Shown: positions 25,804 through 34,420, numbered from the stretch's first letter. The stretch is 64,000 nucleotides of DNA from Cellulomonas denverensis (GCF_012396125.1 NZ_JAAXOX010000002.1:124001-188000), one strand, 5' to 3'. Notes: generated by a model not told the origin, from the sequence alone. Numbers and translations: made by a program.

Positions 25804-26709
25804 TCAGGCATGGTCGGCGTGCTCGTGCCCGCGGTGCCCGACCGGCTCGATCTGGAAGGTGGAGTGCGCCACCGACACCTCGAAGTGCTCGGCCACGCAC
25901 TCCTGGAGCTGGTCCAGGATCCGGGCGGTGTGCCCGTCGGTGAAGCAACTGTCGTCGACCACCACGTGCGCGCTGATCACCGGCAGCCCCGTGGCGATCA
26001 GCGAGGCGTGCAGGTCGTGCACGCCGCGGACGTGGTCGATGCCCTCGAGGTGGGTGCGGACGGCGTCCAGGTCCAGGCCGGGTGGGGTGGACTCCAGCAG
26101 GACCGAGCCGGTCTCGCGCAGCAGCTTGGCGGCCCGCGGGACGATCAGGATGCCGATCAGCAGACCGGCGACCGCATCGGCCTGCTGCCAGCCGGTGGTG
26201 GCGATCACCAGGGCGGCGACGATCACCCCGACCGAGCCCAGGGCGTCGTTGAGCACCTCCAGGAACGCGGCGCGCAGATTGAAGGAGGCCGAGCGCCGTC
26301 CGGCCAGCACCGCGAGGGAGGCGATGTTGGCCAGCAGGCCGATCACGCCGAAGATCACCAGCTCGGTGGACGGGATCTCCGGTGGGTGGGCGAACCGGCG
26401 CACGGCCTCGATCAGCACGTAGACGCCGACCACCAGGAGCACGGCGGCCTGGGCGAGGGCGGCCAGCACCTCGGCCCGGCGCAGTCCCCAGGTGCGGCGG
26501 GCGGTGGCGGGTCGGCGGACCAGGTGCGCGGCGAACAGTGCCATCGCCAGTCCGGCGGTGTCGGTGAGCATGTGCGCGGTGTCGACCAGCAGGGCGAGCG
26601 AGCCGGTGAGCCAGGCCCCGACCGCCTGGGCGACCAGGATGGTGGCGGTCAGGCCGAAGGCGATCGTCAGGCGGCGGCGGTCGTCCGGGATCCCGTGGTC
26701 GTGACTCAT
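25804..26709 (-). CDS. Cation diffusion facilitator (CzcD-like zinc/cadmium exporter)
   Basis: The 301-residue antiporter has six membrane helices and a cytosolic ferredoxin-like C-terminal domain, with His-rich ends (MSHDHG and GHRGHEHADHA). The metal site in helix 2 is the classical HMLTD (His46, Asp50). The matching helix-5 motif reads EVLND (Glu151, Asp155), so the usual His is replaced by Glu. CDF proteins export Zn, Cd or Co against protons. The ATG overlaps the stop of the upstream arsR gene, so the regulator and exporter form an operon. Confidence 0.93.
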   Translation of the reverse strand: MSHDHGIPDDRRRLTIAFGLTATILVAQAVGAWLTGSLALLVDTAHMLTDTAGLAMALFAAHLVRRPATARRTWGLRRAEVLAALAQAAVLLVVGVYVLIEAVRRFAHPPEIPSTELVIFGVIGLLANIASLAVLAGRRSASFNLRAAFLEVLNDALGSVGVIVAALVIATTGWQQADAVAGLLIGILIVPRAAKLLRETGSVLLESTPPGLDLDAVRTHLEGIDHVRGVHDLHASLIATGLPVISAHVVVDDSCFTDGHTARILDQLQECVAEHFEVSVAHSTFQIEPVGHRGHEHADHA

Positions 26710-27071
26710 CGGGCCTCCAGGTGTGGGCAGCTGGCGGCGTCGGCGCCGGGGCCGTGCACCAGCTCATCGGCCCCGGCCAGCAGCGCCGCGAGCCGGGCCG
26801 GGTCGGCGACCGAGTAGCGCGAGGAGCGGCCGACGGTGCGCGGTCGGACCAGTCCGCAGTCCCGCAGACAGGCCAGGTGCGCGGAGACGGTGCTCTGCGC
26901 CAGGCCGAGGTGGTCGGTCAGTTCCCGGACCGAGTGCTCGCCGGTGAACAGGTGGCGCAGGATGCTGAGCCGGGCGGGTTCGCCCAGGGCCCGGAACACT
27001 GCGGCCACCGGTGCGGCCAGGCTGGTGTCGCTCGGCTCCGGTTCTTCGTTGATCGTCGATATCATCGCCAC
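26706..27071 (-). CDS. ArsR/SmtB-family metalloregulator
   Basis: The 121-residue winged-helix repressor has VFRALGEPARLSILRHL, the recognition helix LAQSTVSAHLACLRDCGLV and the wing RSSRYSV. Cysteines near the recognition helix (about 85-89) and in the tail (SCPHLEAR) suggest a metal site. The GTG start at 27071 is supported by TATCAT (27083-27078) 6 nt upstream; an ATG follows at 27065. A perfect inverted repeat overlies the -10 and the start codon, indicating autorepression. Its target is the coupled CDF exporter. Confidence 0.92.
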   Translation of the reverse strand: MAMISTINEEPEPSDTSLAAPVAAVFRALGEPARLSILRHLFTGEHSVRELTDHLGLAQSTVSAHLACLRDCGLVRPRTVGRSSRYSVADPARLAALLAGADELVHGPGADAASCPHLEAR

Positions 27072-27083
27072 CCGACGATGATA
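27060..27083. promoter_or_regulatory. Operator of the arsR-CDF operon
   Basis: TATCATCG (27060-27067) and CGATGATA (27076-27083) form a perfect 8-bp inverted repeat with an 8-nt spacer. The right half contains the minus-strand -10 TATCAT and the left half covers the first codons of arsR. Binding there would block transcription initiation, as for other SmtB-type repressors. Confidence 0.75.
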
Positions 27084-27124
27084 GGGCGCCCGGGTCGCCG
27101 GGGGAAGCCTCGTACGCTGGCCGG

Positions 27125-27748
27125 GTGCTCACCGTGACCGCCCCGTCCCGCGCCGCCGATCTGGACGCCGCCGCCGACCTGCTGGCCGAGGGCTTCGCCG
27201 CGGACCCGCTGATCGGGGCGGTGCTGCCGGGCGACCCGGACCGGCGGCGGGCACGACTGGCCCGGTTCTACCGGGTGTGGCTGCACGCCCCCGAGGACGG
27301 CCGGGTGATCGACCTGGCGCGGCGGGCGGACGGCGAGATCGTCGGCGTCGCGGTCTGGCACGCCCCCGGCGCCCCCGAACACCGGGCCTCGCCCCGGCTG
27401 GCGTGGCGGGTGTGGCGTGCGCTCGGATCAGCCGGGAGCCGGGCCTGGGCGCGGATGGAGCGGGCGTTCGCCGCCGCCCGTCCGGCCGACCCGCACTGGT
27501 ACCTGTCCGACGTGGTGGTCTCCGGCCGGGCCCGGGGAGAAGGGGTCGGTTCGGCGCTGCTGGGCCACCGGCTGGCGGCGGCGGACCAAGCGGGTGCGGC
27601 GGCCTACCTGGAGGCGACCAGCCCGGGCTCGCGCCGGTTGTACGAGCGGCTGGGCTTCACGGCGCGAGGGCCGATCGGCGGGTTGCCCGGCGACGGGGTG
27701 CCGCCGGAGTCGATGTGGCGCGACCCGGCCGGGCTCACTCGCCGGTGA
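27125..27748 (+). CDS. GNAT-family N-acetyltransferase
   Basis: The 207-residue protein has the GNAT fold. The acetyl-CoA pyrophosphate loop is GRARGEGVGSALL (about residues 135-147), preceded by HWYLSDVVVS (beta 4) and followed by YLEATSPGSRRLYERLGF (motif B). GTG 27125 is preceded by TACGCT (27113-27118) with a 6-nt gap. It is divergent from arsR, and its last 14 bases overlap the end of the convergent DinB-like gene. The acceptor substrate is unknown. Confidence 0.88.
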   Translation: MLTVTAPSRAADLDAAADLLAEGFAADPLIGAVLPGDPDRRRARLARFYRVWLHAPEDGRVIDLARRADGEIVGVAVWHAPGAPEHRASPRLAWRVWRALGSAGSRAWARMERAFAAARPADPHWYLSDVVVSGRARGEGVGSALLGHRLAAADQAGAAAYLEATSPGSRRLYERLGFTARGPIGGLPGDGVPPESMWRDPAGLTRR

Positions 27749-28226
27749 CGCCGTCCAGCAGCTCGCGGATCACGTCGAGCTGCCCGGCGTGCCGCGACGT
27801 CTCCTCGATCAGGTGCAGCAGCACCCAGCGCAGTTGCGCGGGCGGACCGGCGGCGCACTGCTCGTCCAGGTCGTGGCCGGCCAGCACCGCCCGGCTCTCG
27901 GCGCAGGCGGCCCGGTAGTCGGCGATCGCCTCGGCCAGCGAGTCCTGCGCCGTGACCCGCCACTCGCCGTCCGGGTCCTGGTCGCTGCCGTACTGCCGGT
28001 CGTAGGGCAGGCCGGCGAAGGCCTCGGTCACCCAGCTGCGCTCGACGTCCGCCAGGTGCCGGAGCATCCCGGTCACCGTGGTCGCCGAGGGCAGCAGGCG
28101 CCGGGCGGCATCCTGGTCGGACAGTCCTTCCGCCTTCAGCACCACCGTGGCCCGCTGGTAGTCGAGGAAGACGTCCAGCAGGGCGCGCTCCTCACCGTGG
28201 ATGTGGGTGTCCGGTCGTTCGGTCAT
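27735..28226 (-). CDS. DinB/DUF664 family protein
   Basis: The 163-residue protein is a four-helix-bundle DinB-like protein of the DUF664 type, related to mycothiol- or bacillithiol-dependent transferases. The metal-binding histidines are suggested by MLRHLADVERSWV and LLHLIEETSRHAGQLDVIREL. ATG 28226 has TACCGT (28239-28234) 7 nt upstream. Members are widespread in actinobacteria and may use mycothiol for detoxification, but no specific substrate can be read. Confidence 0.85.
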   Translation of the reverse strand: MTERPDTHIHGEERALLDVFLDYQRATVVLKAEGLSDQDAARRLLPSATTVTGMLRHLADVERSWVTEAFAGLPYDRQYGSDQDPDGEWRVTAQDSLAEAIADYRAACAESRAVLAGHDLDEQCAAGPPAQLRWVLLHLIEETSRHAGQLDVIRELLDGVTGE

Positions 28227-28265
28227 GCCGCGCACGGTAGGCGCGGGGTGTGACACTGGTGCGCC

Positions 28266-29015
28266 ATGAGCGAGATCCTGGACGGCGCCCGGCTGCTCGG
28301 CCGCGGGTGGGGCTGGTGGCGGCGGCGCCCGGGGCTGATGGCGCTGGGCCTGCTGCCCGCAGCGGTGGTGGGACTGGCGATGCTGGCCGGGATGATCGCG
28401 CTGGTGCTGCACCTGGGCGCGGTCGGCGACTGGCTGACCCCGTTCGCGGACGGCTGGAGCCCGGGCTGGGAACGCGCCGCCGAGCTGGCCGCCCAGGCGG
28501 TGGTGCTCGCCGCGGCCCTGGTGCTGATCGTGGTCACCTTCACCGGGCTGACCCTGGCGATCGGGGAACCCTGCTACGACCGGATCTGGCGGGTGACCGA
28601 GCGGGACACCACCGGCACCGTGCCCGAGGGATCCACCGGGTTCTGGCGCGGCGCGGTGGACGGGGTGGCGCTGATCGCCCGCGGGGTGCTGGCGGCGGTG
28701 GTCTCCGGTTTGCTCGGCCTGATCCCGCTGGTCGGCACCCCGCTGGGCTGGCTGTCCGGCCTGCTGCTCACCGGCTGGCTGCTGGCCACCGAACTCAGTG
28801 CCCGGGCGCTGATGGCCCGGGGGATCGGCCGGGCGGAGCGGACCCGGTTGTTGCGGGCGCACCGGGGCCGGGCGCTGGGCTTCGGGGTGGCGACCCAGCT
28901 CTGCTTCCTGATCCCCGGCGGGGCGGTGGCGACCATGCCGGCGGCGGTGGTCGGCTCGACGCTGCTGGCGCAGTCCATGGTCGGCAGTGGCCGGGTCCTG
29001 GACTCTACCTACTAA
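28266..29015 (+). CDS. EI24-domain membrane protein (CysZ-like)
   Basis: The 249-residue integral membrane protein has about four to five hydrophobic segments and the EI24/CysZ-type pattern: N-terminal RGWGWWRRRPGLMALGLLP, the conserved EPCYDRIWR turn near residue 102, and LLGLIPLVGTPLGWL. CysZ relatives carry sulfate, but most actinobacterial EI24 proteins are uncharacterised. The TAA stop (29013-29015) lies inside the operator of the downstream GH42 gene. Confidence 0.85.
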   Translation: MSEILDGARLLGRGWGWWRRRPGLMALGLLPAAVVGLAMLAGMIALVLHLGAVGDWLTPFADGWSPGWERAAELAAQAVVLAAALVLIVVTFTGLTLAIGEPCYDRIWRVTERDTTGTVPEGSTGFWRGAVDGVALIARGVLAAVVSGLLGLIPLVGTPLGWLSGLLLTGWLLATELSARALMARGIGRAERTRLLRAHRGRALGFGVATQLCFLIPGGAVATMPAAVVGSTLLAQSMVGSGRVLDSTY

Positions 29016-29027
29016 CCACTAGGTAGA
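29004..29027. promoter_or_regulatory. TetR-type operator over the GH42 promoter
   Basis: TCTACCTA (29004-29011) and TAGGTAGA (29020-29027) form a perfect inverted repeat with an 8-nt spacer. The right half overlaps a TAGACT -10 hexamer (29024-29029). The same CTACCTAC...GGTAGA pattern occurs at 32551-32573 beside the tetR gene, so both are likely bound by that TetR protein. Confidence 0.75.
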
Positions 29028-29081
29028 CTTCTCGCAACCAGACCCGGCGATGTGGCCGGATCGCGCGATGAAGGGTGAACG

Positions 29082-31121
29082 ATGGACAGGCTGCTGTTCG
29101 GTGCGGCGTACTACGACGAGTACATGCCCACCGACCGGATCGAGACCGACGTCCGGATGATGCAGGACGCCGGGATCAACGTGGTACGGATCGCCGAGTC
29201 GACCTGGAGCACGCTGGAGCCCCAGCCGGGGGTGTTCGACTTCACGCATGTCGACCGCGCGCTGGACGCCTTCGAGGCGGCGGACATCGCGGTGATCGTC
29301 GGCACCCCGACCTATGCCGTGCCGTCCTGGCTGACCGCCTCCTACCCGGATGTGCTGGCCACCACCCGGCACGGCGAGGGCCGGTACGGCGCCCGGCAGA
29401 TCATGGACATCACGCACCCGGCCTACCTGTTCCACGCCGAGCGGGTGATCCGGGAGCTGATGGCGCACACCGCGCACCGCCGGGGCGTGATCGGCTTCCA
29501 GATCGACAACGAGACCAAGTACCACGACACCGCCGGCCGCGGGGTGCAGCGCGCGTTCGTCAAGCACCTGCGCCAGGAGTTCGGCGACGACCTGGCCGCG
29601 CTGAACCGGGCGTTCGGACTGGACTACTGGTCCAACCGGATCGACGCCTGGGAGGACGTGCCGGACATCCGCGGCACGATCAACGGATCGCTCGGGGCGG
29701 CCTTCGACCGGTTCCGCCGCGGGCTGGTCGAGGAGTTCCTGGGCTGGCAGGCCGGGATCGTGCGGGAGTACGCCCGCGCGGACCAGTGGGTCACCCAGAA
29801 CTTCGACTTCGACTGGACGCCGGGCTGGTCCTACGGGTTGCAGCCGGCGGTGGACCACTTCAAGGCCGCCCGCACGGTGGACCTGGCCGGGGTGGACATC
29901 TACCACCCGACCCAGTCGGAGCTGACCGGCAAGGAGATCGCCTTCGGCGGCGACATGACCCGCTCGATCAAGGGCGGGGCCAACTACCTGGTGCTGGAGA
30001 CCCAGGCGCAGGGCCAGATCGGCTGGCTGCCCTACCCGGGCCAGCTCCGGTTGCAGGCGTACAGCCACCTGGCCAGCGGCGCGGACGGCGTCATGTACTG
30101 GCACTGGCACTCGCTGCACCACTCCTTCGAGACCTACTGGAAGGGGCTGCTCTCGCACGACCTGGGGCCGAACCCGACCTACCGGGAGGCGGGGGTGTTC
30201 GGCCGGGAGCTGGCCGCGCTGGGCGAGCGGTTCGGGCACCTGCGCAAGCAGAACCGGGCGGCGATCATGGTGAGCAACGAGGCACTGACCGCGTTGCAGT
30301 GGTTCAGCATCGAGACCGGGTTCATCGACGGGGTGTTCGGCAGCTCGATCGGCTACAACGACGTGCTGCGCTGGGTCTACGACGCGCTGTTCGACCTGAA
30401 CGTCGAGGTGGACTTCGTGGCCGCCGACGACGCCGACCTCGGGCGCTACGACCTGCTGGTCGCGCCGGTGCTTTACAGCGCGCCGCAGTCCACCGTGAAC
30501 GCGCTGCGCGACTACGTCGCCGGTGGGGGACACCTGGTCACCACCTTCCGCAGCGTGGTCGCCGATGAGCACGTCGAGGTCTGGCACGACCGCGCCCCGC
30601 ACGGCCTGGTCGAGACCCTCGGGCTGAGCTACGACCAGTTCACCCGGCCGCGGGACGTCGGCCTGACCCTGCACGGCGATCTGGCCGGTGCGGTGCCGGC
30701 GGCCGACGCCCGGCACTTCATGGAGCTGCTGGTGCCGGAGGGTGCCGAGGTGCTGGCGTGCTACGACCACGATGCTTACCGGGACTACGCCGCGATCACC
30801 CGGCACCGGGCCGGATCGGGGACGGCGCTGCACCTGGGCACGATGACCTCCCCGGAGCTGGTGCAGGCGGTGCTCGCGCTGGCGGTGCGGGAGGCCGGGA
30901 TCGGCGACTGGGCACAGGAGCTGGCCGGGACGGTCACCGTCCGCCGGGGCCGGAACGCCGCCGGGAACCCGGTGACCTACCTGCTCAACTACTCGGCGGC
31001 CCCGGTGACCCTGGTCAGCCCGGTGCCGGGCCGGTCGGTGCTGGCGCAGGACGCCCCGGTGGCCGTCGGCGACGAGCTGACGATCGGCGCCTGGGACCTG
31101 GTGGTGATCGAGGGGGACTGA
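29082..31121 (+). CDS. GH42 beta-galactosidase
   Basis: The 679-residue cytosolic glycosidase has the GH42 layout: TIM barrel (about 1-385), a trimerisation domain (about 390-600) and a C-terminal beta domain. The general acid/base is Glu144 in GFQIDNETKY and the nucleophile Glu306 in LVLETQAQGQ. Conserved RIAESTWSTLEP and MYWHWHSLHH segments are present. It would release galactose from beta-galactosides. ATG 29082 has AAGGGTG upstream. A TetR-type operator lies over its promoter, and a candidate sugar symporter follows convergently. Confidence 0.94.
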   Translation: MDRLLFGAAYYDEYMPTDRIETDVRMMQDAGINVVRIAESTWSTLEPQPGVFDFTHVDRALDAFEAADIAVIVGTPTYAVPSWLTASYPDVLATTRHGEGRYGARQIMDITHPAYLFHAERVIRELMAHTAHRRGVIGFQIDNETKYHDTAGRGVQRAFVKHLRQEFGDDLAALNRAFGLDYWSNRIDAWEDVPDIRGTINGSLGAAFDRFRRGLVEEFLGWQAGIVREYARADQWVTQNFDFDWTPGWSYGLQPAVDHFKAARTVDLAGVDIYHPTQSELTGKEIAFGGDMTRSIKGGANYLVLETQAQGQIGWLPYPGQLRLQAYSHLASGADGVMYWHWHSLHHSFETYWKGLLSHDLGPNPTYREAGVFGRELAALGERFGHLRKQNRAAIMVSNEALTALQWFSIETGFIDGVFGSSIGYNDVLRWVYDALFDLNVEVDFVAADDADLGRYDLLVAPVLYSAPQSTVNALRDYVAGGGHLVTTFRSVVADEHVEVWHDRAPHGLVETLGLSYDQFTRPRDVGLTLHGDLAGAVPAADARHFMELLVPEGAEVLACYDHDAYRDYAAITRHRAGSGTALHLGTMTSPELVQAVLALAVREAGIGDWAQELAGTVTVRRGRNAAGNPVTYLLNYSAAPVTLVSPVPGRSVLAQDAPVAVGDELTIGAWDLVVIEGD

Positions 31122-31134
31122 CCCCGGAACGCCG

Positions 31135-31170
31135 GAACGGCCCGGTCCCCGTGTGGGGGCCGGGCCGTTC
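31135..31170. terminator. Bidirectional terminator between GH42 and the MFS gene
   Basis: GAACGGCCCGG (31135-31145) pairs with CCGGGCCGTTC (31160-31170), and five further pairs (one T-G) close a GTGT loop: 16 bp in all. It lies between two convergent stops. Confidence 0.88.
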
Positions 31171-31181
31171 TGCGTGCGGGG

Positions 31182-32474
31182 TTACTTGACCGACGTGATC
31201 CGGGTGATGAAGAACGCGCCGAGCAGCGCGGCGACGATCGAGACCGGGAAGACCAGCGAGTAGCCGCCGGTGGCGACCACCACGGCCGAGGTGATCAGCG
31301 GACCGATGGTCTGGCCGGCGGTGGTGGACAGGTTGAGGATGCCCAGGTCCTTGCCGGCCTCCTCCTCGCTCGGCAGCACGTCGACGTTCAGCGCCTGGTC
31401 CACCGAGGTGTAGACGCCGTAGCCGAAGCCGGCGATCCCGGCGAACAGGAACATGCCCATCGGGGTCGGGTAGACCCACGGCATCGCGATCCCGACCGCG
31501 AACAGCACCGAGGACACCACCACCGGCAGCTTGCGGCGGCCGATCAGGTCGGAGACCGGGCCGGAGACCACCGAGCCGATCAGGGAGACCACCAGCAGGA
31601 TCACCGACATGGTGGCGATGGTCCGGGCGGACTCGGCGACGGTCTGGCCGACGTGGTCCTGGACGATGTAGAGCTGGTACGCCATCACCATCTGGTACGA
31701 CACCAGCATGAACAGCCGGCCGGCGAACGCCCACCAGAAGTCGGGGGCCTTGCGCGGCGGCCGGAAGGACTTGAGCAGCTCGGTCAGGCCACCGGCGGCC
31801 GGCGGCAGGTCCGCGGCGGAGCGCTCGCGCGGCCAGACCAGCAGCGCGATCACCGCGGACCCGGCCATCAGCGCACCGGCGAGCACGAAGCCGGGGAACG
31901 AGTTCACCAGGAACGCGGAGCCGATCAGCGAGCCGAGCGGGGCGCCGGCGGCCAGGCCACCGCCGTAGAACGCGGACATCGTGCCGCGCAGCTTCATCGG
32001 CACCCGGTCGGCCAGCACCGCCACCGCGGGGGCGAGCATCATGTTCAGCCCGACCATGCACAGGCAGTACACCAGCGTGATCAGGGTGGCGTTGGTCAGC
32101 ACCCCGATCGCGAACAGCGTGACCCCGGCCAGGATGCCGCCGGCCAGGATCCACGGCGCCCGGCGGCCGAACCGGCTGCGGGTGCGGTCGGACAGGTTCC
32201 CGAACACCAGGTTCGACACCAGGGACACCACGGCGGTGACCGCGCTGATCGTGCCCAGCAGCGCGACCGGGTCCGCCACGCCGATGTCCCGCAGGCGCTG
32301 GGGGAGCAGCACGGCGGCGATGATCTGCAGGCCGATGATCCAGGCCAGTCCGAAGACGAAGAACCCGGCACCGAACCGCAGGGTGCGGGCGCGGGTGAAG
32401 GGCTGACGGGTGTCCGGTGCGAGTAGATCGGCCGGGCGGGTCTGTTCGGCCGGCGGTACGGCTTGGATGTCCAT
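31182..32474 (-). CDS. MFS transporter, probable galactoside symporter of the GPH-like type
   Basis: The 430-residue protein has twelve predicted membrane helices and the loop 2-3 motif GNLSDRTRSRFGRRAPWIL, typical of glycoside-cation symporters and related MFS proteins. A second RRK cytosolic loop (LIGRRKLPVVV) precedes helix 8. ATG 32474 has GAAGG upstream. It is convergent with GH42 and divergent from the tetR gene; a shared operator stands between it and tetR. Import of a beta-galactoside for GH42 is the natural inference. Confidence 0.87.
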   Translation of the reverse strand: MDIQAVPPAEQTRPADLLAPDTRQPFTRARTLRFGAGFFVFGLAWIIGLQIIAAVLLPQRLRDIGVADPVALLGTISAVTAVVSLVSNLVFGNLSDRTRSRFGRRAPWILAGGILAGVTLFAIGVLTNATLITLVYCLCMVGLNMMLAPAVAVLADRVPMKLRGTMSAFYGGGLAAGAPLGSLIGSAFLVNSFPGFVLAGALMAGSAVIALLVWPRERSAADLPPAAGGLTELLKSFRPPRKAPDFWWAFAGRLFMLVSYQMVMAYQLYIVQDHVGQTVAESARTIATMSVILLVVSLIGSVVSGPVSDLIGRRKLPVVVSSVLFAVGIAMPWVYPTPMGMFLFAGIAGFGYGVYTSVDQALNVDVLPSEEEAGKDLGILNLSTTAGQTIGPLITSAVVVATGGYSLVFPVSIVAALLGAFFITRITSVK

Positions 32475-32550
32475 GGCAACCTTCGTTGGTCGTGGGAGAC
32501 GGACGCTCCACGGTGAGTCGTCGGGTGGTGCGCCCCCGCACACACCGCCG

Positions 32551-32573
32551 CTACCTACCGAGTGGTCGGTAGA
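32551..32573. promoter_or_regulatory. TetR-type operator between the MFS and tetR genes
   Basis: CTACC (32551-32555) and GGTAG (32568-32572) bracket a quasi-palindrome whose half-sites read CTACCTACC and CTACCGACC. It matches the operator at 29004-29027 in the outer CTACCTAC and GGTAGA blocks. It lies about 77-100 nt upstream of the MFS start. Confidence 0.72.
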
Positions 32574-32636
32574 TAGCGCGAACCTAGAACCGCGGCCCGG
32601 CGGATGTCAATCCCGGCCGGGCGGTACGGTTCCCCG

Positions 32637-33284
32637 GTGACCAGCACCCCGCAGACCCCCGGACGGCCCCGCCGCGTGCGGTTGAGCCGCGAGGAGCGGC
32701 TGGCCCAGATCATCGAGGCCAGCACCCGCCTGGTCAGCCGGCAGGGGTTCTGGGGACTGTCGCTGCAGGAGGTCGCCACCGAGGTCGGCATCACCCAGGC
32801 CGGCCTGCTGCACTACGTGCACACCAAGGAGGGGCTGCTCCAGCTCCTGATCGAGCAGGGCTACGACCGCCGATTCGACCCGGAGGACTTCATCGCCACC
32901 GGCGACGCGGCCGCCACCCATCCGGACGGTGCCTCCTTCCCGGCGTACTGCCGCTACCTGGTGGCCAACAACGCCCGCGATCCGCAGCTCATCCGGCTGT
33001 ACATGGTGCTCGGCGCCGAGTCGATGAGCCCGGAGCACCCGGCACACGCCTACTTCGACGCCCGGCCGGACGCGGTGTGGCAGCTCTACTCCGCGACCCG
33101 GTGGCGGATCCCGCCGGAGATCGGCGGCTGGCCGGCGATGCGCGAGCTGGTCGAGCTGACCATCGCCACCATGGACGGCCTGCAGCTACGGATGTTCCGC
33201 AGCCCAGCGATCGATCTGCCCACCGAGTGGAGCAAGGCCGAGCGGGTGCTGTTCCCCTCGCCGGTCTGGGACGACTACCGCTGA
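32637..33284 (+). CDS. TetR-family regulator of the galactoside locus
   Basis: The 215-residue protein has an N-terminal TetR helix-turn-helix (about residues 15-65; LQEVATEVGITQAGLLHYVHTKEGLLQLLI) and a variable ligand domain. The GTG start at 32637 fits TACGGT (32625-32630) 6 nt upstream; the longer frame from 32604 lies across this promoter and is rejected. It is divergent from the MFS gene, and matching operators lie at both the MFS and GH42 promoters. A sugar-responsive repressor role is inferred. Confidence 0.88.
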   Translation: MTSTPQTPGRPRRVRLSREERLAQIIEASTRLVSRQGFWGLSLQEVATEVGITQAGLLHYVHTKEGLLQLLIEQGYDRRFDPEDFIATGDAAATHPDGASFPAYCRYLVANNARDPQLIRLYMVLGAESMSPEHPAHAYFDARPDAVWQLYSATRWRIPPEIGGWPAMRELVELTIATMDGLQLRMFRSPAIDLPTEWSKAERVLFPSPVWDDYR

Positions 33285-33285
33285 C

Positions 33286-33747
33286 TCAGCGCTGGGCGGG
33301 GAAGATCGCCCAGACGTGCTTGGCATCGCCCTCGGTGTACCAGGCGACCTCCTGGGACAGTCGCCGGGCGATCTGCAGCCCGAACCCGCCGGCGCCCGGT
33401 TCCCGCGGCGAGGTCGCCAGGGCGGGCGGGGTGTCGACGTCGTGATCCGCGACGTCCAGCAGGTAGTCGGTGCCGTCGGTCGACAGGGTGATCCGGGTCG
33501 GCGGCAGTCCGTGCACCAGTGCGTTGGTGGCCAGCTCGGAGGCGACCAGGATCATCCGCTCCGGGATGCCGTCCAGCTTCGACTGCGGGCCGGCATCCTC
33601 GGCGGTCACCGCGGCGAGCAGTTCGCGGCGCACCGTGCTCAGGTGGCCGGCGTGGTCCAGCACCCACTCCCGGATCGGGGCGAAGCGCGCGGGCGGCCGG
33701 GCGGTCCGCAGGCCCTTGTCGGTGTCGTCGGTGCTGATCTCGGTCAT
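33286..33747 (-). CDS. Anti-sigma-type ATP-binding protein (HATPase_c_2)
   Basis: The 153-residue protein is an RsbW/SpoIIAB-like GHKL ATPase. The N box is visible in LVASELATNALVHG, and the G1-like DVADHDVDTPP and GGFGLQIARRLS follow. Such proteins phosphorylate STAS antagonists or hold sigma factors; two STAS genes lie within 7 kb. The start is uncertain: ATG 33747 gives the usual length, but GTG 33801 overlaps the upstream tetR stop (GTGA) and would add 18 residues. The C-terminus is convergent and nearly abutting with the TetR gene. Confidence 0.83.
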   Translation of the reverse strand: MTEISTDDTDKGLRTARPPARFAPIREWVLDHAGHLSTVRRELLAAVTAEDAGPQSKLDGIPERMILVASELATNALVHGLPPTRITLSTDGTDYLLDVADHDVDTPPALATSPREPGAGGFGLQIARRLSQEVAWYTEGDAKHVWAIFPAQR

Positions 33748-33797
33748 GGGGCCCCAGTGTTCGATGGCGGGGCCGTCCTCGCATCTCCGCACGCGGG

Positions 33798-34382
33798 TCA
33801 CGTGGTGGACAGCACGTCTCGCAGGGTGTCCGCGGCGTGGGTGAGCCGGATCAGCCGGTCCCGCAGTGCCCCGCGATCGTCACCGGGCACCCAGCCGACC
33901 GCCTCGCCGAGTTCCAGTCCGCCCGCGGCGAGCAGCACCAGCTGGGCCACCGCGGGGTCGAAGCCGTCCGCGGTCAGCCGGTCCTCCCAGAACCGGAAGT
34001 CGTCGCGCGCCGCCTGGGCCACCGCGGGCACCACGGCGAGCTGGGCCATCACCGCCCAGTAGTCGGCCGCGTCCGGGTCGGCGGCCTGGGCGAAGGTGGC
34101 CCGCAGGTAGCCGCGCATCAGTCGTCCCGGCGCCAGGTCGGCCGGGTCGGTGGCCGCCTCGACCTCGGCGGCGAACTGGTCGAAGGCATCCTGGGCCAGG
34201 GCGGCGAACAACTGCTCCTTGGACCCGAAGTGGTGCAGCAGTCCGCTCTTGGACACCCCGGCCGACCGGGCGATCACGTCCACGCTGACCCCGGCGCCGT
34301 GGGCGGCCACGGCGGTGGCGGCGGCCTTGAGCAGGGCGCGGCGGGTGCGCACCGGATCGCGGCGGGTGCGGGTGTCGGACAC
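33798..34382 (-). CDS. TetR-family regulator
   Basis: The 194-residue protein has a standard N-terminal TetR helix-turn-helix (residues 12-58; VDVIARSAGVSKSGLLHHFGSKEQLFAAL) and a C-terminal ligand domain. GTG 34382 was chosen because longer in-frame extensions run through the intergenic operator. It is divergent from another, unusual TetR-like gene at 34497. The intergenic quasi-palindrome CGAATGG-T-CCGTTCG is a plausible site for this protein. Ligand unknown. Confidence 0.88.
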   Translation of the reverse strand: MSDTRTRRDPVRTRRALLKAAATAVAAHGAGVSVDVIARSAGVSKSGLLHHFGSKEQLFAALAQDAFDQFAAEVEAATDPADLAPGRLMRGYLRATFAQAADPDAADYWAVMAQLAVVPAVAQAARDDFRFWEDRLTADGFDPAVAQLVLLAAGGLELGEAVGWVPGDDRGALRDRLIRLTHAADTLRDVLSTT

Positions 34383-34420
34383 GTGGCCTCCCGGGCTGGG
34401 TTGCTGCGAGGGTAACCGAC

